DNA from: Oscillospiraceae bacterium | GTDB taxonomy: Bacteria > Bacillota > Clostridia > Oscillospirales > Ruminococcaceae | Reading direction: 5' to 3' | Assembly: GCA_004558145.1 (NCBI GenBank) | Contig: SFDQ01000002.1 | Coordinates: 248,001 to 312,000 of the forward strand | DNA length: 64,000 nucleotides | Shown: positions 50,595 through 59,473 of the stretch, piece after piece | Layout of the letters: each line of letters begins with the position of its first letter | Numbering within the stretch: the stretch's first letter is position 1 | Notes under the pieces: model-generated | What the model saw: only the letters and a program-made list of their open reading frames with translations | Database searches by the model: none | Told to the model about the DNA's origin: nothing | Program-made: the position numbers and the translations under genes

Positions 50595-51262
50595 TATTCA
50601 CAGCCCCCTTTCGCGCCACAGACGCCCTTGGAGGGGCAACCCTCGCAGCCCACGCTGCGCTTTCTCCGGTCGCCCAGCTTGGTCTCGATGAAGACCACCA
50701 GCGCCATCAGCAGACCGAAGGTGAAGAAGCCGCCGGCAGGGCTGGTCATGAAGGTGAAGCGGTCGATGCTCTCGGGGATGATCTGGATGCCGTACCAGGT
50801 ACCGGCGCCCAGCACCTCGCGGATGGTGCTCATGAGCAGCAGAGCCAGGGTGAAGCCCAGGCCCATGCCCACGCCGTCCAGCGCGGAGTCGACCACGCCG
50901 TGCTTGGAGGCGAACATCTCGGCACGGCCCAGGATGATGCAGTTCACCACGATCAGGGGCAGATACACGCCCAGGGCGGCGTCCAGGTCAGGGAAGTAAG
51001 CCTTGACAAGGTTCTGCACGATGGTCACGAAGGTGGCGATGACGGTGATGTAAGCCGGCAGGCGCACCTGGCCGGGGATCACCTTGCGCAAAGCAGAGAT
51101 GGCGATGTTGGAGCAAACCAACACAAAGGTGGCCGCAAAGCCCATGCCGAAAGCATTGGACACCGCCGTGGTCAGGGCCAGCGTGGGGCAGGTGCCCAGC
51201 ACAAGGCGGAGCACCGGGTTTTCCTTCACGAGGCCGTCGGTAAGAATTTTCAGTTTACCCAT
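50594..51262 (-). CDS. rnfE: Rnf complex membrane subunit RnfE
   Basis: Six-helix homolog of RnfA, 222 residues, with ENPVLRLVLGTCPTLALTTAVSNAFGMG and PLIVVNCIILGRAEMFASKHG. The C-terminus is rich in Cys (VGCEGCPSKGVCGAKGGC), an unusual tail that could bind metal. AGGAGG lies upstream, 20 bp after rnfG. Confidence 0.94.
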   Translation of the reverse strand: MGKLKILTDGLVKENPVLRLVLGTCPTLALTTAVSNAFGMGFAATFVLVCSNIAISALRKVIPGQVRLPAYITVIATFVTIVQNLVKAYFPDLDAALGVYLPLIVVNCIILGRAEMFASKHGVVDSALDGVGMGLGFTLALLLMSTIREVLGAGTWYGIQIIPESIDRFTFMTSPAGGFFTFGLLMALVVFIETKLGDRRKRSVGCEGCPSKGVCGAKGGCE

Positions 51263-51282
51263 GATTCAAACAGCCTCCTCTC

Positions 51283-52392
51283 TCAAGCTGCGCTGGACGC
51301 GCTGGCAGCGGGCGCGCTGGCGGCTTCGCTGGTGGTGGCAGCGCTGCTGGCGCTGCTGTCGGCGGGCACGCTGGCGGCATCGCTGGCAACGGTTTCGCCG
51401 GTGCCGGCGTTCGGGTTCAGCAGGGCGATGGCCTGCACGCACTTGCGCACGGCCTTCTTCACGCCCACGGTGGACTGGGTGGAACCGGCCACGGTGTCCA
51501 CACCGTCCAGGCCGGCCTCATTGGCGATGCCGGTGTACTGGCCCAGGTAGTCCTCGCCGGCGGCCACGTCGCCGATGCCGGCGGTCTGGGTGGAAGCGTC
51601 CACCCACACACCGGTGATGACGCCGTTTGCGTCAAAGCCCACAGCGATGGTCATGGGGCTGGTAGCGTACTCCCAGCCCTTGTCCTCGGCGTACAGCACA
51701 TAGCTGCCGTCGTCGCCCTGCCAGGCCTCGGTCAGGCCTTCGGGGGTGTCGATCTGGGTCATGGAGGTGGCGTTCGGTGCCAGCATGGCGCGCACTTCCT
51801 CGGGGCTGAGGGTCACGGGGCCCTCGTCCACCACGGCGGCCTGGCCCAGAGCCACTTCGTTGAAGCAGTTCATGGCGCTGGTCACGGCGGAGGCAGCGGC
51901 CTTGGAGGAAACGGTGGCGCCGGTCATGGCGTCGATGTTGGTGCCCACGGTGGGCGCCTCGGTCATGCCGATGAACTGCTGGGTGAAGGTCACGCCGGCC
52001 TCACTGCCGTCCACCAGCTTCTGGCCGTAGCCGGAAGTCTCGGAGTTGGCCAGGAACTGGATGCCCACGATGGTGCCGTTGGCGTCGAAGCCCACGATCA
52101 CGGGCACGTCGCCGCCGAAGCCCTTGCCGTAGGCCTGGATGGCCCAGCCGGCGCCGTTGGTGGCCTTCATCACGGCCTGGATGTTGCTGGTCTGGTAATC
52201 GGTGACCGCCTCAAAGCCGTCGGCCTCGGGCAGCACGGCGAAGTACGCCTCGTTGGCGGCGGCTTCTTCCTGCGCCTTGATGATGGGAGCCGTCACTTCG
52301 TTGACAGCGGCCAGAGCCGCGCTCGCCACCAGGCAGATGGCGCCCAGCACCACGATGGGTTTTACGATGTTGTTCCAGGTGTTGCCTTTCAT
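51283..52392 (-). CDS. rnfG: Rnf complex flavoprotein RnfG with two FMN_bind-like domains
   Basis: An N-terminal anchor helix (residues 9-29) is followed by a standard FMN_bind domain ending in DAMTGATVSSKA, where Thr carries the phosphoester-linked FMN. A second domain of the same layout follows (VGFDANGVITGVWVDASTQTAGIG ... VDTVAGSTQSTVGV) with the attachment motif altered to AGSTQS. The C-terminal 40 residues are Ala/Ser-rich. At 369 residues it is far longer than the usual RnfG of about 200. The start overlaps rnfD by four bases. Confidence 0.92.
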   Translation of the reverse strand: MKGNTWNNIVKPIVVLGAICLVASAALAAVNEVTAPIIKAQEEAAANEAYFAVLPEADGFEAVTDYQTSNIQAVMKATNGAGWAIQAYGKGFGGDVPVIVGFDANGTIVGIQFLANSETSGYGQKLVDGSEAGVTFTQQFIGMTEAPTVGTNIDAMTGATVSSKAAASAVTSAMNCFNEVALGQAAVVDEGPVTLSPEEVRAMLAPNATSMTQIDTPEGLTEAWQGDDGSYVLYAEDKGWEYATSPMTIAVGFDANGVITGVWVDASTQTAGIGDVAAGEDYLGQYTGIANEAGLDGVDTVAGSTQSTVGVKKAVRKCVQAIALLNPNAGTGETVASDAASVPADSSASSAATTSEAASAPAASASSAA

Positions 52393-53387
52393 GCCTTTTC
52401 CGCCCCTTTCTTGTGTTTTTTATAGCCCAGGGGCACCTGCCGGGTCAGATCGTTGATGTAGGGCACGAACAGGTTCATGAGCAGGATGGCGTAGGACACG
52501 CCCTCGGCCATGTTGCCGAAAGCCCGGATGCCGAAGGTGATCAGGCCCAGGCCGATGCCAAACACGATCTTGCCCTTCAGGGTGAAGGGGCTGGTGACAT
52601 AGTCGGTGGCCATGAAGACCGCGCCGAACAGCAGGCCGCCGGCCAGCACTTCGTGCAGCACCAGCATGCCGGCGTCGGCAGCGCCCAGCTCACCCACGTT
52701 GAGCAGGAAGCTGAACACGGCGTAGCTGCCCACATAGGCAACAGGGATGGTGGCGGTGATGGTGCGGGTGATGAGCAGCCAGGCCAGGCCGATCAGGATG
52801 GCCAGAGCGCAGGTCTCGCCCATGACGCCGCCGTGCACGCCCATGAACAGGTCCATCAGCGGGTACTTGCCCACGCCGCCTTCCACCTGCAGGGGGGTGG
52901 CGCTGGAAGCGCCGTCCACGCCCATGATCTGCAGGGTGCGGGCAGCCTTGGGCGGGTTCACAAAGGCGGTCATGCGGCTGGCAAAGCCGGTGAACAGCAC
53001 GATGCGGGCCACCAGGGCGGGGTTGGCAAAGTTCATGCCGATGCCGCCAAACAGCTGCTTCATCAGCACGATGGCGATGAAGGCGCCCACGATGGCGATC
53101 CACAGGGGCATGGTGACCGGCATATTCAGCGCCAGGATCATGCCGGTGACCACGGCGGAGAGATCTCCCACCGGGTTGGGCTTCTTCATCAGATGGCAAT
53201 ACAGATACTCGAACAGCACGCTGGCCGCCACGGTGACGCCCACCACCAGAAGGGTGCGGGCGCCGAAGATGATGGTGCTGGCCACCACGCAGGGAAGCAG
53301 GGCAATGATGACGTTCAGCATCAGTTTGCGGGTGCTGGAGTTATCCTGGATATGCGGGGAGGCAGTAACGTTCAGACGGTTTTCCAT
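52389..53387 (-). CDS. rnfD: Rnf complex membrane subunit RnfD
   Basis: Polytopic protein of 332 residues with FGGIGMNFANPALVARIVLF, SSATPLQ (FMN attachment Thr region) and ATDYVTSPFT. The start MENRLNVTASPH at 53387 follows the rnfC stop by two bases. It is part of the ion-translocating membrane core. Confidence 0.95.
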   Translation of the reverse strand: MENRLNVTASPHIQDNSSTRKLMLNVIIALLPCVVASTIIFGARTLLVVGVTVAASVLFEYLYCHLMKKPNPVGDLSAVVTGMILALNMPVTMPLWIAIVGAFIAIVLMKQLFGGIGMNFANPALVARIVLFTGFASRMTAFVNPPKAARTLQIMGVDGASSATPLQVEGGVGKYPLMDLFMGVHGGVMGETCALAILIGLAWLLITRTITATIPVAYVGSYAVFSFLLNVGELGAADAGMLVLHEVLAGGLLFGAVFMATDYVTSPFTLKGKIVFGIGLGLITFGIRAFGNMAEGVSYAILLMNLFVPYINDLTRQVPLGYKKHKKGAEKA

Positions 53388-53388
53388 A

Positions 53389-54699
53389 TTACTTGCTCGC
53401 CTCCTTCTTGGCAAAATCCTTGGCCAGGCTCATGGTCTGGGTGACAGGCCGCTTGGCGGGGCAGACATAGCTGCAGCTGCCGCACAGCATGCACAGGTCG
53501 ATGCACAGCTTGTCCAGGGCGGCGGCGTCCTTCTTGTTGAAGGCGCCGGCGATGACCACAGGCTCCAGGCCCATGGGGCAGGCGTCGATGCAGCGGCCGC
53601 AGCGGATGCAGGGCTGAGGCGCGGGCAGGGTGGCCTTCGCCTCGCTGAACACCAGCAGGCCGTTGTTCTGCTTGAGCACCGGGGTGGCGAGATCGGCCAC
53701 GGCAACGCCCATCATGGGGCCGCCCATGATCACCTTGCCAACGGTCACACCCTCTTTCACGCCGCAGAAATCCAGCACCTCCTGCAGGGGGGTGCCCACG
53801 ATGACTTCCACGTTCTTGGGCTCCTTGACCGCGTCGCCGTCCACAGTCATGCGGCGGGTGACCAGCGGCATGCCGGTGGCCAGATACTTGCCGATGGTGG
53901 ACACGGTGGTGACGTTCAGCACGATCACGCCCGCGTCGGCGGGCAGACCGCCCTGAGGCACCTCGCGGCCGGTGACGGACTCGATGAGCACCTTCTCAGC
54001 GCCCTGGGGGTAACGGCTGGGCAGAGGCTTGACCTCCACGCCGGCCACGCCCTTGGCCAGGCTGCACATCAGGTCGATGCACTCGGGCTTGTTGCGCTCG
54101 ATGCCGATGAAGCACTTCTTGATGTCCAGATACTTCATCACGGCCTCGATGCCGCTCATCACGGTCTCGCTGTTCTCCAAAAACTCCCGGGCGTCGGCGG
54201 TCAGGTACGGCTCGCACTCGGCGCCGTTGATGACCAGGGTGTCCACCGGGGTCTTGGGGCTCAGCTTCACCGCGGTGGGGAAGCCGGCGCCGCCCAGGCC
54301 CACAAGGCCGCAGGCCTGCACCGCAGCGAGCAGGCTTTCCTTGTCGGTCACGACGGGCGGTTTCACCGCCGGGTCAACGGTCTGCTCGCCGTCCGGCTGG
54401 ATGGTCACCGCCGGGCAGAAGCTGCCGTTGGACAGACGAACGTTGTCCACCCCGGTCACAGTGCCGGAAACGCCGGAGTAGATGTTTGCGCTGACGAAGC
54501 CGCCGGCCTGGCCGACCAGGGTGCCCACCTGAACGGTGTCCCCCTTCTTCACCACCGGCGTGCAGGGCGCGCCGATGTGCTGCTGCATGGGAAGGACCAC
54601 CTTGGTGGGAACGGGCATTTTGACCGTTTCCATCCCGGCAGTCCCCTTCTCATGCGGGACGCGGGCGCCCAGCGCCGCGCGCTTTAGCTTTTTCAACAT
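53389..54699 (-). CDS. rnfC: Rnf complex NADH-binding subunit RnfC
   Basis: The 436-residue protein has the N-terminal barrel-sandwich domain (MPVPTKVVLPMQQHIGAP), the NADH/FMN site GLVGLGGAGFPTAVK and NGAECEPYLTADAR, an SLBB-like region and two [4Fe-4S] motifs (CIRCGRCIDACPMG, CMLCGSCSYVCPAK). First gene of the rnf operon. GGGGGA lies 11 bases before the ATG. Confidence 0.95.
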   Translation of the reverse strand: MLKKLKRAALGARVPHEKGTAGMETVKMPVPTKVVLPMQQHIGAPCTPVVKKGDTVQVGTLVGQAGGFVSANIYSGVSGTVTGVDNVRLSNGSFCPAVTIQPDGEQTVDPAVKPPVVTDKESLLAAVQACGLVGLGGAGFPTAVKLSPKTPVDTLVINGAECEPYLTADAREFLENSETVMSGIEAVMKYLDIKKCFIGIERNKPECIDLMCSLAKGVAGVEVKPLPSRYPQGAEKVLIESVTGREVPQGGLPADAGVIVLNVTTVSTIGKYLATGMPLVTRRMTVDGDAVKEPKNVEVIVGTPLQEVLDFCGVKEGVTVGKVIMGGPMMGVAVADLATPVLKQNNGLLVFSEAKATLPAPQPCIRCGRCIDACPMGLEPVVIAGAFNKKDAAALDKLCIDLCMLCGSCSYVCPAKRPVTQTMSLAKDFAKKEASK

Positions 54700-54778
54700 A
54701 AGTTGAACGATCCCCCATTTCTGTTGGTCTCGGGCACCGCGCCGCCCGGCTGGCGGACGCAAAATGCCCATTATTTTT

Positions 54779-54806
54779 ATTTTAGCATCTTTCTCTATCA
54801 AGTCAA
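54779..54806 (-). promoter_or_regulatory. Promoter of the rnf operon
   Basis: On the minus strand TTGACT (54801-54806), 16 bp, TGCTAAAAT with the -10 at 54779-54784. About 80 nt of leader follows. Confidence 0.8.
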
Positions 54807-54875
54807 CCGTTCCTTGTATGATTTCACAGCGCGTCCTGCCCCATTTTCTGCCTTTGGGCAGGCCGCAAAAACTGT

Positions 54876-54905
54876 TTGCACAAACCGCCGTGAATGTGGT
54901 ATACT
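54876..54905 (+). promoter_or_regulatory. Promoter of the 43-aa gene
   Basis: TTGCAC (54876-54881), 18 bp, TATACT (54900-54905) with TGG in front. Confidence 0.7.
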
Positions 54906-54977
54906 ATGTAACAAGAGAATTGCGCTCAAGCGGCGGGCGGCCATCGCCCGCTTTCGATAAAAAGGAGGTCGCGTTTC

Positions 54978-55109
54978 ATGAAACTGCTTGGCAAACTGGT
55001 GATGCTTTTGCTGGCCGCCGGGGCCGTGATCTTCGGCCTGGCCCTGCTGCGGGAGACCCGGCCCGATTACATCCCGGTGTACGACACCGACGAGGACGAA
55101 CTGTTCTGA
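54978..55109 (+). CDS. Small single-pass membrane protein, 43 aa
   Basis: MKLLGKLVMLLLAAGAVIFG forms one membrane helix, and the rest ends in the acidic stretch YDTDEDELF. AAAGGAGG lies eight bases before the ATG, with a promoter and a strong terminator around it, so it is a real short gene. It is divergent from rnfC. The function is unknown. Confidence 0.75.
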   Translation: MKLLGKLVMLLLAAGAVIFGLALLRETRPDYIPVYDTDEDELF

Positions 55110-55125
55110 TCCCGGCATTCAAAGC

Positions 55126-55160
55126 AAAGGGACCTGCCGCTTTCGCGGCAGGTCCCTTTT
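55126..55160. terminator. Terminator after the 43-aa gene
   Basis: Stem GGGACCTGCCGC / GCGGCAGGTCCC with loop TTTC, followed by TTTTT. An A-run on the other side may also serve the minus-strand genes. Confidence 0.9.
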
Positions 55161-55185
55161 TGTTCTGTTTCGGCGGCCGGTCGGC

Positions 55186-56829
55186 TCACGCCTTTTCCTC
55201 CGCCTCCAGGCGGCAGCTGCCCTTGTAGGGCTTCTTCGCCGTGACGGTCAGCGCGCCGTCCGCCTCTTCGGCGCAGGTGTACTGCTCCGGCCGCAGCACC
55301 ACCTTTTCGGCCACGCCGTCCAGGTTGCCGTCGGTGTAGAGGGTGACTTTCAGCCCGCCCTCCGCCGTGCGCTCGGCCTCAAGGCCGGGGCGGTGGAGCT
55401 GCAGTTCCAGGGCGCCGGTGGTCTTGAGCAGCCGTCCGCCCTCGTCAAAGGCCCAGGCCACCACCGTGACGAACACGGGGATGTGGGGTTTTTTCATCTT
55501 TGCGCCGGTGAGGTTCAGCACCAGCGTGGCTTCGTGGGAAGTGCCCACCACCGCGGGCACCACCGCCTTGAGCCCCTCGGGGCAGATGGCGGTGGGAACA
55601 TAGTGCCAGCGCAGGCCCTCGCCGCCGTTCACGGTGAGGTGGATGTCCACCGCCGCGCCCTTGGTGTTCACCATATCGTCGAAGGGCCGGTAGAAGCTGA
55701 CCGAAACGGAAGGGGTGTCCTCCCCTTCCAGGCCGGGAGTCTCCTCCGGGAGGTCCGGGTCCTCAAAGTCCTCCCGGCGCTTTGCGAAGGGGGTGTTCTC
55801 CAGCGCGGTGGACAGCCCGTTCAGCACCGCGCCGCCGCCAAGGCCCAGCGCCGCCGCGCCGGCGGTGGTGGCCGCCACCCGCTTGGCGGTGTCGGCGCCC
55901 TCCCGCACCGGGATGCCGGTGGAGACCATGTCATCCGCCATCACCAGCAGCGAGCAGCCGAATTCCAGGGGCGTATCCTCCAGGTGTTTCACTTCGTATG
56001 TCTCGCCCTGGAGCTGCCAGACAAGGCTCGCCTTGTTGCCGCTGCCCGCCCGGGGATACTCGATGCGCCATTCAACAGGCATTCTGCTGCCCGATTTCCA
56101 GTTTTCGTTGTAGGACGGGATGTCGCCCCGGAAGGTCATCTCCAGCACAGCCTCCTCCGGTTGCGCCAGCTGTGCCGCCGGTTCGTCCAGTGCCTGCTGC
56201 ACCAGCGCGTCGTATTCCAGCGCCGCGCTCTCGTCCGGGAACATCCAGTCCCCGTCCACCTGCACCGCGCCCTCGGGCAGCGGCACCTGTGCCACCGCCT
56301 CCACCATGCAGCGCACCTGCACCTGCGCGTCCGCCGTGAGGTCCGGCCGGACGAAAGGCCAGTCCTCGGACGGTCTTATGCGGGCGCTGCCGCTCAGCCG
56401 AAGATCGCTGAACTCCATGTGGATGGTCACCTCGGACTCCGGCACCGGCCGGGCGAAGGTGACCGTCCGGCCGTCGCTGGTGAGCACCATATACTCCTGC
56501 GCGCCGTCAAGACTGGTGTCGTAGCGCAGTTTCGTGCAGGCCAGAAGGCCCCCGGAACCGTACGCTCTTCCCACCACATTAAATGAAGCATCAGCGGTAA
56601 ACGCATACCGTTTTCCCTTTTCCAGAAGCAGGGTGCCGTCCTGGGCGTCCTGGCCGCTGAGGGTCGCCGAAGGACGCGTTATGATGGAGTGGTTCAGGGT
56701 GGTGTCCACCCGGGTCTGCTCCAGATATTCCCATTGGTCCTCCTCCGCGAACACCGGCGCGGCGCAGGCAAGGCACAAGCCCACTGCCCCGGCCAGCGCC
56801 GCGAGGCGGCGCAGCACATTTCTCTTCAT
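55186..56829 (-). CDS. Secreted/membrane-anchored protein of unknown family, paralog 1
   Basis: A signal peptide (RRLAALAGAVGLCLACAAPVFA) is followed by about 290 residues of variable sequence, a hydrophobic segment (AATTAGAAALGLGGGAVLNGL) and a cytosolic-looking or second extracellular domain with PSVSVSFYRPFDDMVNTKGAAVDIHLTV. That C-terminal part is nearly identical to the next gene upstream. No enzymatic motif is evident; the end contains VTLYTDGNLDG, a short calcium-loop-like stretch. ATG 56829 has AGGAGGGG upstream. The family is not recognised. Confidence 0.75.
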   Translation of the reverse strand: MKRNVLRRLAALAGAVGLCLACAAPVFAEEDQWEYLEQTRVDTTLNHSIITRPSATLSGQDAQDGTLLLEKGKRYAFTADASFNVVGRAYGSGGLLACTKLRYDTSLDGAQEYMVLTSDGRTVTFARPVPESEVTIHMEFSDLRLSGSARIRPSEDWPFVRPDLTADAQVQVRCMVEAVAQVPLPEGAVQVDGDWMFPDESAALEYDALVQQALDEPAAQLAQPEEAVLEMTFRGDIPSYNENWKSGSRMPVEWRIEYPRAGSGNKASLVWQLQGETYEVKHLEDTPLEFGCSLLVMADDMVSTGIPVREGADTAKRVAATTAGAAALGLGGGAVLNGLSTALENTPFAKRREDFEDPDLPEETPGLEGEDTPSVSVSFYRPFDDMVNTKGAAVDIHLTVNGGEGLRWHYVPTAICPEGLKAVVPAVVGTSHEATLVLNLTGAKMKKPHIPVFVTVVAWAFDEGGRLLKTTGALELQLHRPGLEAERTAEGGLKVTLYTDGNLDGVAEKVVLRPEQYTCAEEADGALTVTAKKPYKGSCRLEAEEKA

Positions 56830-56831
56830 GT

Positions 56832-58487
56832 TCACCCCTCCTGTTCGTCAGCCGCGATCCGGCAGCTTCCCTTGTAGGGCGGCTTTGCCTCGATGAGCAG
56901 GGCGCCGTCGGACGCTTCGGTGCAGGTGTACTGCTCCGGCTTCAGGGCCACTTTTTCCGCGATGCCGTCCAGGTTGCCGTCGGTGTAGAGGGTGACTTTC
57001 AGCGCCCCGTCCGCCGTGCGCTCGGCCTCAAGACCGGGGCGGTGGAGCTGCAGTTCCAGGGCGCCGGTGGTCTTGAGCAGCCGCCCGCCCTCATCGAAGG
57101 CCCAGGCCACCACGGTGATGAACACGGGGATGTGGGGCTTTTTCATCTTCGCGCCGGTGAGGTTCAGCACCAGCGTGGCCTCGTGGGACGCGCCCACCAC
57201 CGCGGGCACCACCGCTTTCAGTCCCTCGGGGCAGATGGCGGTGGGGATGTAGCGCCAGCGCAGGCCCTCGCCGCCGTTCACGGTGAGGTGGATGTCCACC
57301 GCCGCGCCCTTGGTGTTGACCAGATCGTCAAAGGGGCGGTAGAAGCTGACGGACACCGAGGGGGTATCCTCTTCGGGCAGATCGGGTGTATCGCCGGTGA
57401 GGTCCGGGTCCTCATAATCCTCCCGGCGCTTTGCGAAGGGGGTGTTCTCCAGCACCGAGGACAGCCCGTTCAGCACCGCGCCGCCGCCAAGGCCCAGCGC
57501 CGCCGCACCGGCGGTGGTGGCCGCTGCGCGGCCGGCGGTGGAGGAAGAGCGGCTCAGGCCGGTGGGCAGCCAGTCCGTGCCGATCAGCTCCACAGCGCCG
57601 TATTGTTCAAAGGGCACATATCCCGGCAACCCCAGCAAGGAACTGCTGTTTGTCCCATACTCCCACCCGGCTTCGGTCACAACGGTCTCCTCTTGGGTGT
57701 TGTGAACGTCCGCCACGGTGAAAAACCACGTCAGCTGCTCCTGTTCATGGAGCACATACCCGCCCCCGAACCGGCGGCTCCCGCTGCTGGAATGATGGTA
57801 GGTCGCCTGCGTCGGCGACGCCAGCTGGGCAGAGGGCGCATCCAGCGCATCCTGCGCCTGCTCCCGGTAGCGGGTGGCGGAGGCCTCGTCGGGGAAAAGG
57901 AGCTGTCCGTTCACCATCACCGCTTCCGGCGCGGGGAGCTCGGCCACCGCCTGCAGGGTGCCGGTGATCTCGATCTCCACATCCGCCAGGATCTCCGGCT
58001 CCACATATTCCTGCCCCTGGATGTTTTTCACCGTGCTGTCGGCTCCCAGCCGCACATTGGAAAACCGCGCCGTCTGCCTGACCTCGGAGCCGGGAACGAA
58101 TTTCCCGAACACCACCGTGTCCCCGCTCGCCGCAAGGATCACCGGTCCCTTGAACGTCAGACTGTAGGTGCTTCCGTCCTCGGACTCGGACGCGTATTGA
58201 AGCACCGATTGCATCCCATAGGTCGGCTGGCCGACTTCGGAAACGGTGTAGGTGCTTTCACAAACAAAATCCAGGCTCTCGCCCTCTTTCAAAAGAACGG
58301 AGTCCTGCCAGTCCCCCTCTGTTTTTCCGATCCGGGAGCTGTAATACCCGTTTCCTTCTTCCGCGGACAGGCGGATCTCCCGCAGCGGCCCGTCAAAGTC
58401 CGCCGCGAACGCCGGCGAAGCGCACAAAAGGCACAGCGAAGCCGCCCCGGCCAGAGCCAGCGCCTGCCGGATGAGTTTCTTTTTCAT
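56832..58487 (-). CDS. Secreted/membrane-anchored protein of unknown family, paralog 2
   Basis: A signal peptide (IRQALALAGAASLCLLCASPAFA), a divergent extracellular half (residues ~30-310), a hydrophobic segment, and the same C-terminal domain as paralog 1 (PSVSVSFYRPFDDLVNTKGAAVDIHL, MKKPHIPVFITVVAWAFDEGG). Starts at 58487, overlapping the stop of the membrane protein gene by one base. 551 residues. The two paralogs differ mainly in the outer half, which suggests different ligands on a shared signalling or anchoring module. Confidence 0.75.
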   Translation of the reverse strand: MKKKLIRQALALAGAASLCLLCASPAFAADFDGPLREIRLSAEEGNGYYSSRIGKTEGDWQDSVLLKEGESLDFVCESTYTVSEVGQPTYGMQSVLQYASESEDGSTYSLTFKGPVILAASGDTVVFGKFVPGSEVRQTARFSNVRLGADSTVKNIQGQEYVEPEILADVEIEITGTLQAVAELPAPEAVMVNGQLLFPDEASATRYREQAQDALDAPSAQLASPTQATYHHSSSGSRRFGGGYVLHEQEQLTWFFTVADVHNTQEETVVTEAGWEYGTNSSSLLGLPGYVPFEQYGAVELIGTDWLPTGLSRSSSTAGRAAATTAGAAALGLGGGAVLNGLSSVLENTPFAKRREDYEDPDLTGDTPDLPEEDTPSVSVSFYRPFDDLVNTKGAAVDIHLTVNGGEGLRWRYIPTAICPEGLKAVVPAVVGASHEATLVLNLTGAKMKKPHIPVFITVVAWAFDEGGRLLKTTGALELQLHRPGLEAERTADGALKVTLYTDGNLDGIAEKVALKPEQYTCTEASDGALLIEAKPPYKGSCRIAADEQEG

Positions 58488-59332
58488 CAGCCCTGCGCCT
58501 CCCCGCCGTTGGTGGCAGCCTTCTTCGCTTTCGCCGCCTTCAGCCATGGCAGCACCAGGCAGAACACCCCCAGCGCCGCCAGCAGGATGGGCAGGCCCCA
58601 GGCCAGCAGCGGCCAGACGAACGCCGCCTCAAGGTTTTTGGTGCAGGAGACGGGCACTGCCGCCGCCATGCCCACCGCAAAGCCGGCAAAGATGCGGTCG
58701 ATGAAGCCGCGGTTCACCGTGCGCAGGGCCTTTTTGGCCAGCAGCAGGTTGAGCAGGGTGATGAGCAGGCCCCGCTGGCGGGCGATCTGGCCGCCGATGC
58801 TCAAAAACAGCGCCACGCAGACCATGCTGTTCACGGCGCTGCCGTCGCCGGTGAGGAAGGGATAGGCCGCCAGCGCCGCCGCGCCGCCCAAAAGCCCCGC
58901 CGCCAGCATGCGGGGAGAGCGGTCCTTCCAGAGCAGTTTGAGGTTGGAATACTGAGGGATGCGGCCAAACAGCTGGGCCTTGGTCTGGGCCTTCAGCTCG
59001 TCCTTCACATTGTCGCGGCGGCGGCCGTCCCACTTGCGGCGCATCAGCAGCCCGCGGAACAGACTGTTGAAGCAGATCAGCAGGATGGCCTTGCCGATGG
59101 CGCCGCCCAGCGCGCTGCCCTCCATGCCGGCCAGCGCGCCGGTGAGAAAGTTCAGCGGCCACAGAATGGCCCACTGGATGCCCGCCGCCCGCAGCCAGCT
59201 GAGCGCCAGCCACAGCACCGCCATGACGGCCGTGGGCGCAAGGCTGGACTTGAGGGTCTCCAGCATCGTTCTCCAGAATCCCGGTTTTTTCTTCGGCTGC
59301 GGCAGGGCTGCCGCGTTCAAGGTCTCTTCCAT
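58487..59332 (-). CDS. Polytopic membrane protein of unknown family
   Basis: The 281-residue protein has about seven hydrophobic segments, with a cationic loop (LMRRKWDGRRRDNVKDELKAQTKAQ) in the middle. It is the first gene of an operon with the two secreted paralogs, and AAGGAA precedes the ATG. There is no recognisable transporter or enzyme motif. It likely works with the paralogs at the membrane. Confidence 0.72.
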   Translation of the reverse strand: MEETLNAAALPQPKKKPGFWRTMLETLKSSLAPTAVMAVLWLALSWLRAAGIQWAILWPLNFLTGALAGMEGSALGGAIGKAILLICFNSLFRGLLMRRKWDGRRRDNVKDELKAQTKAQLFGRIPQYSNLKLLWKDRSPRMLAAGLLGGAAALAAYPFLTGDGSAVNSMVCVALFLSIGGQIARQRGLLITLLNLLLAKKALRTVNRGFIDRIFAGFAVGMAAAVPVSCTKNLEAAFVWPLLAWGLPILLAALGVFCLVLPWLKAAKAKKAATNGGEAQG

Positions 59333-59393
59333 GTTCCTTCCCCTTTTCCCTTTTTTCCGCAAAAAAATTCGGCTTTCGCCTGCATTTTATCCC

Positions 59394-59422
59394 ATTATAA
59401 TACAGGCTTTTCCCTTTGGAAA
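59394..59422 (-). promoter_or_regulatory. Promoter of the 58487-59332 operon
   Basis: On the minus strand TTTCCA (59417-59422), 17 bp, TATAAT (59394-59399). Confidence 0.75.
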
Positions 59423-59433
59423 GCCCTCACCGG

Positions 59434-59467
59434 CAAAAAAAGCCGCCGTCCTTTAAGGGACGGCGGC
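59434..59467 (-). terminator. Terminator after the second CNNM gene
   Basis: Stem GCCGCCGTCC / GGACGGCGGC with a 6-nt loop and seven Us on the minus strand. Confidence 0.9.
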
Positions 59468-59473
59468 GCATGC

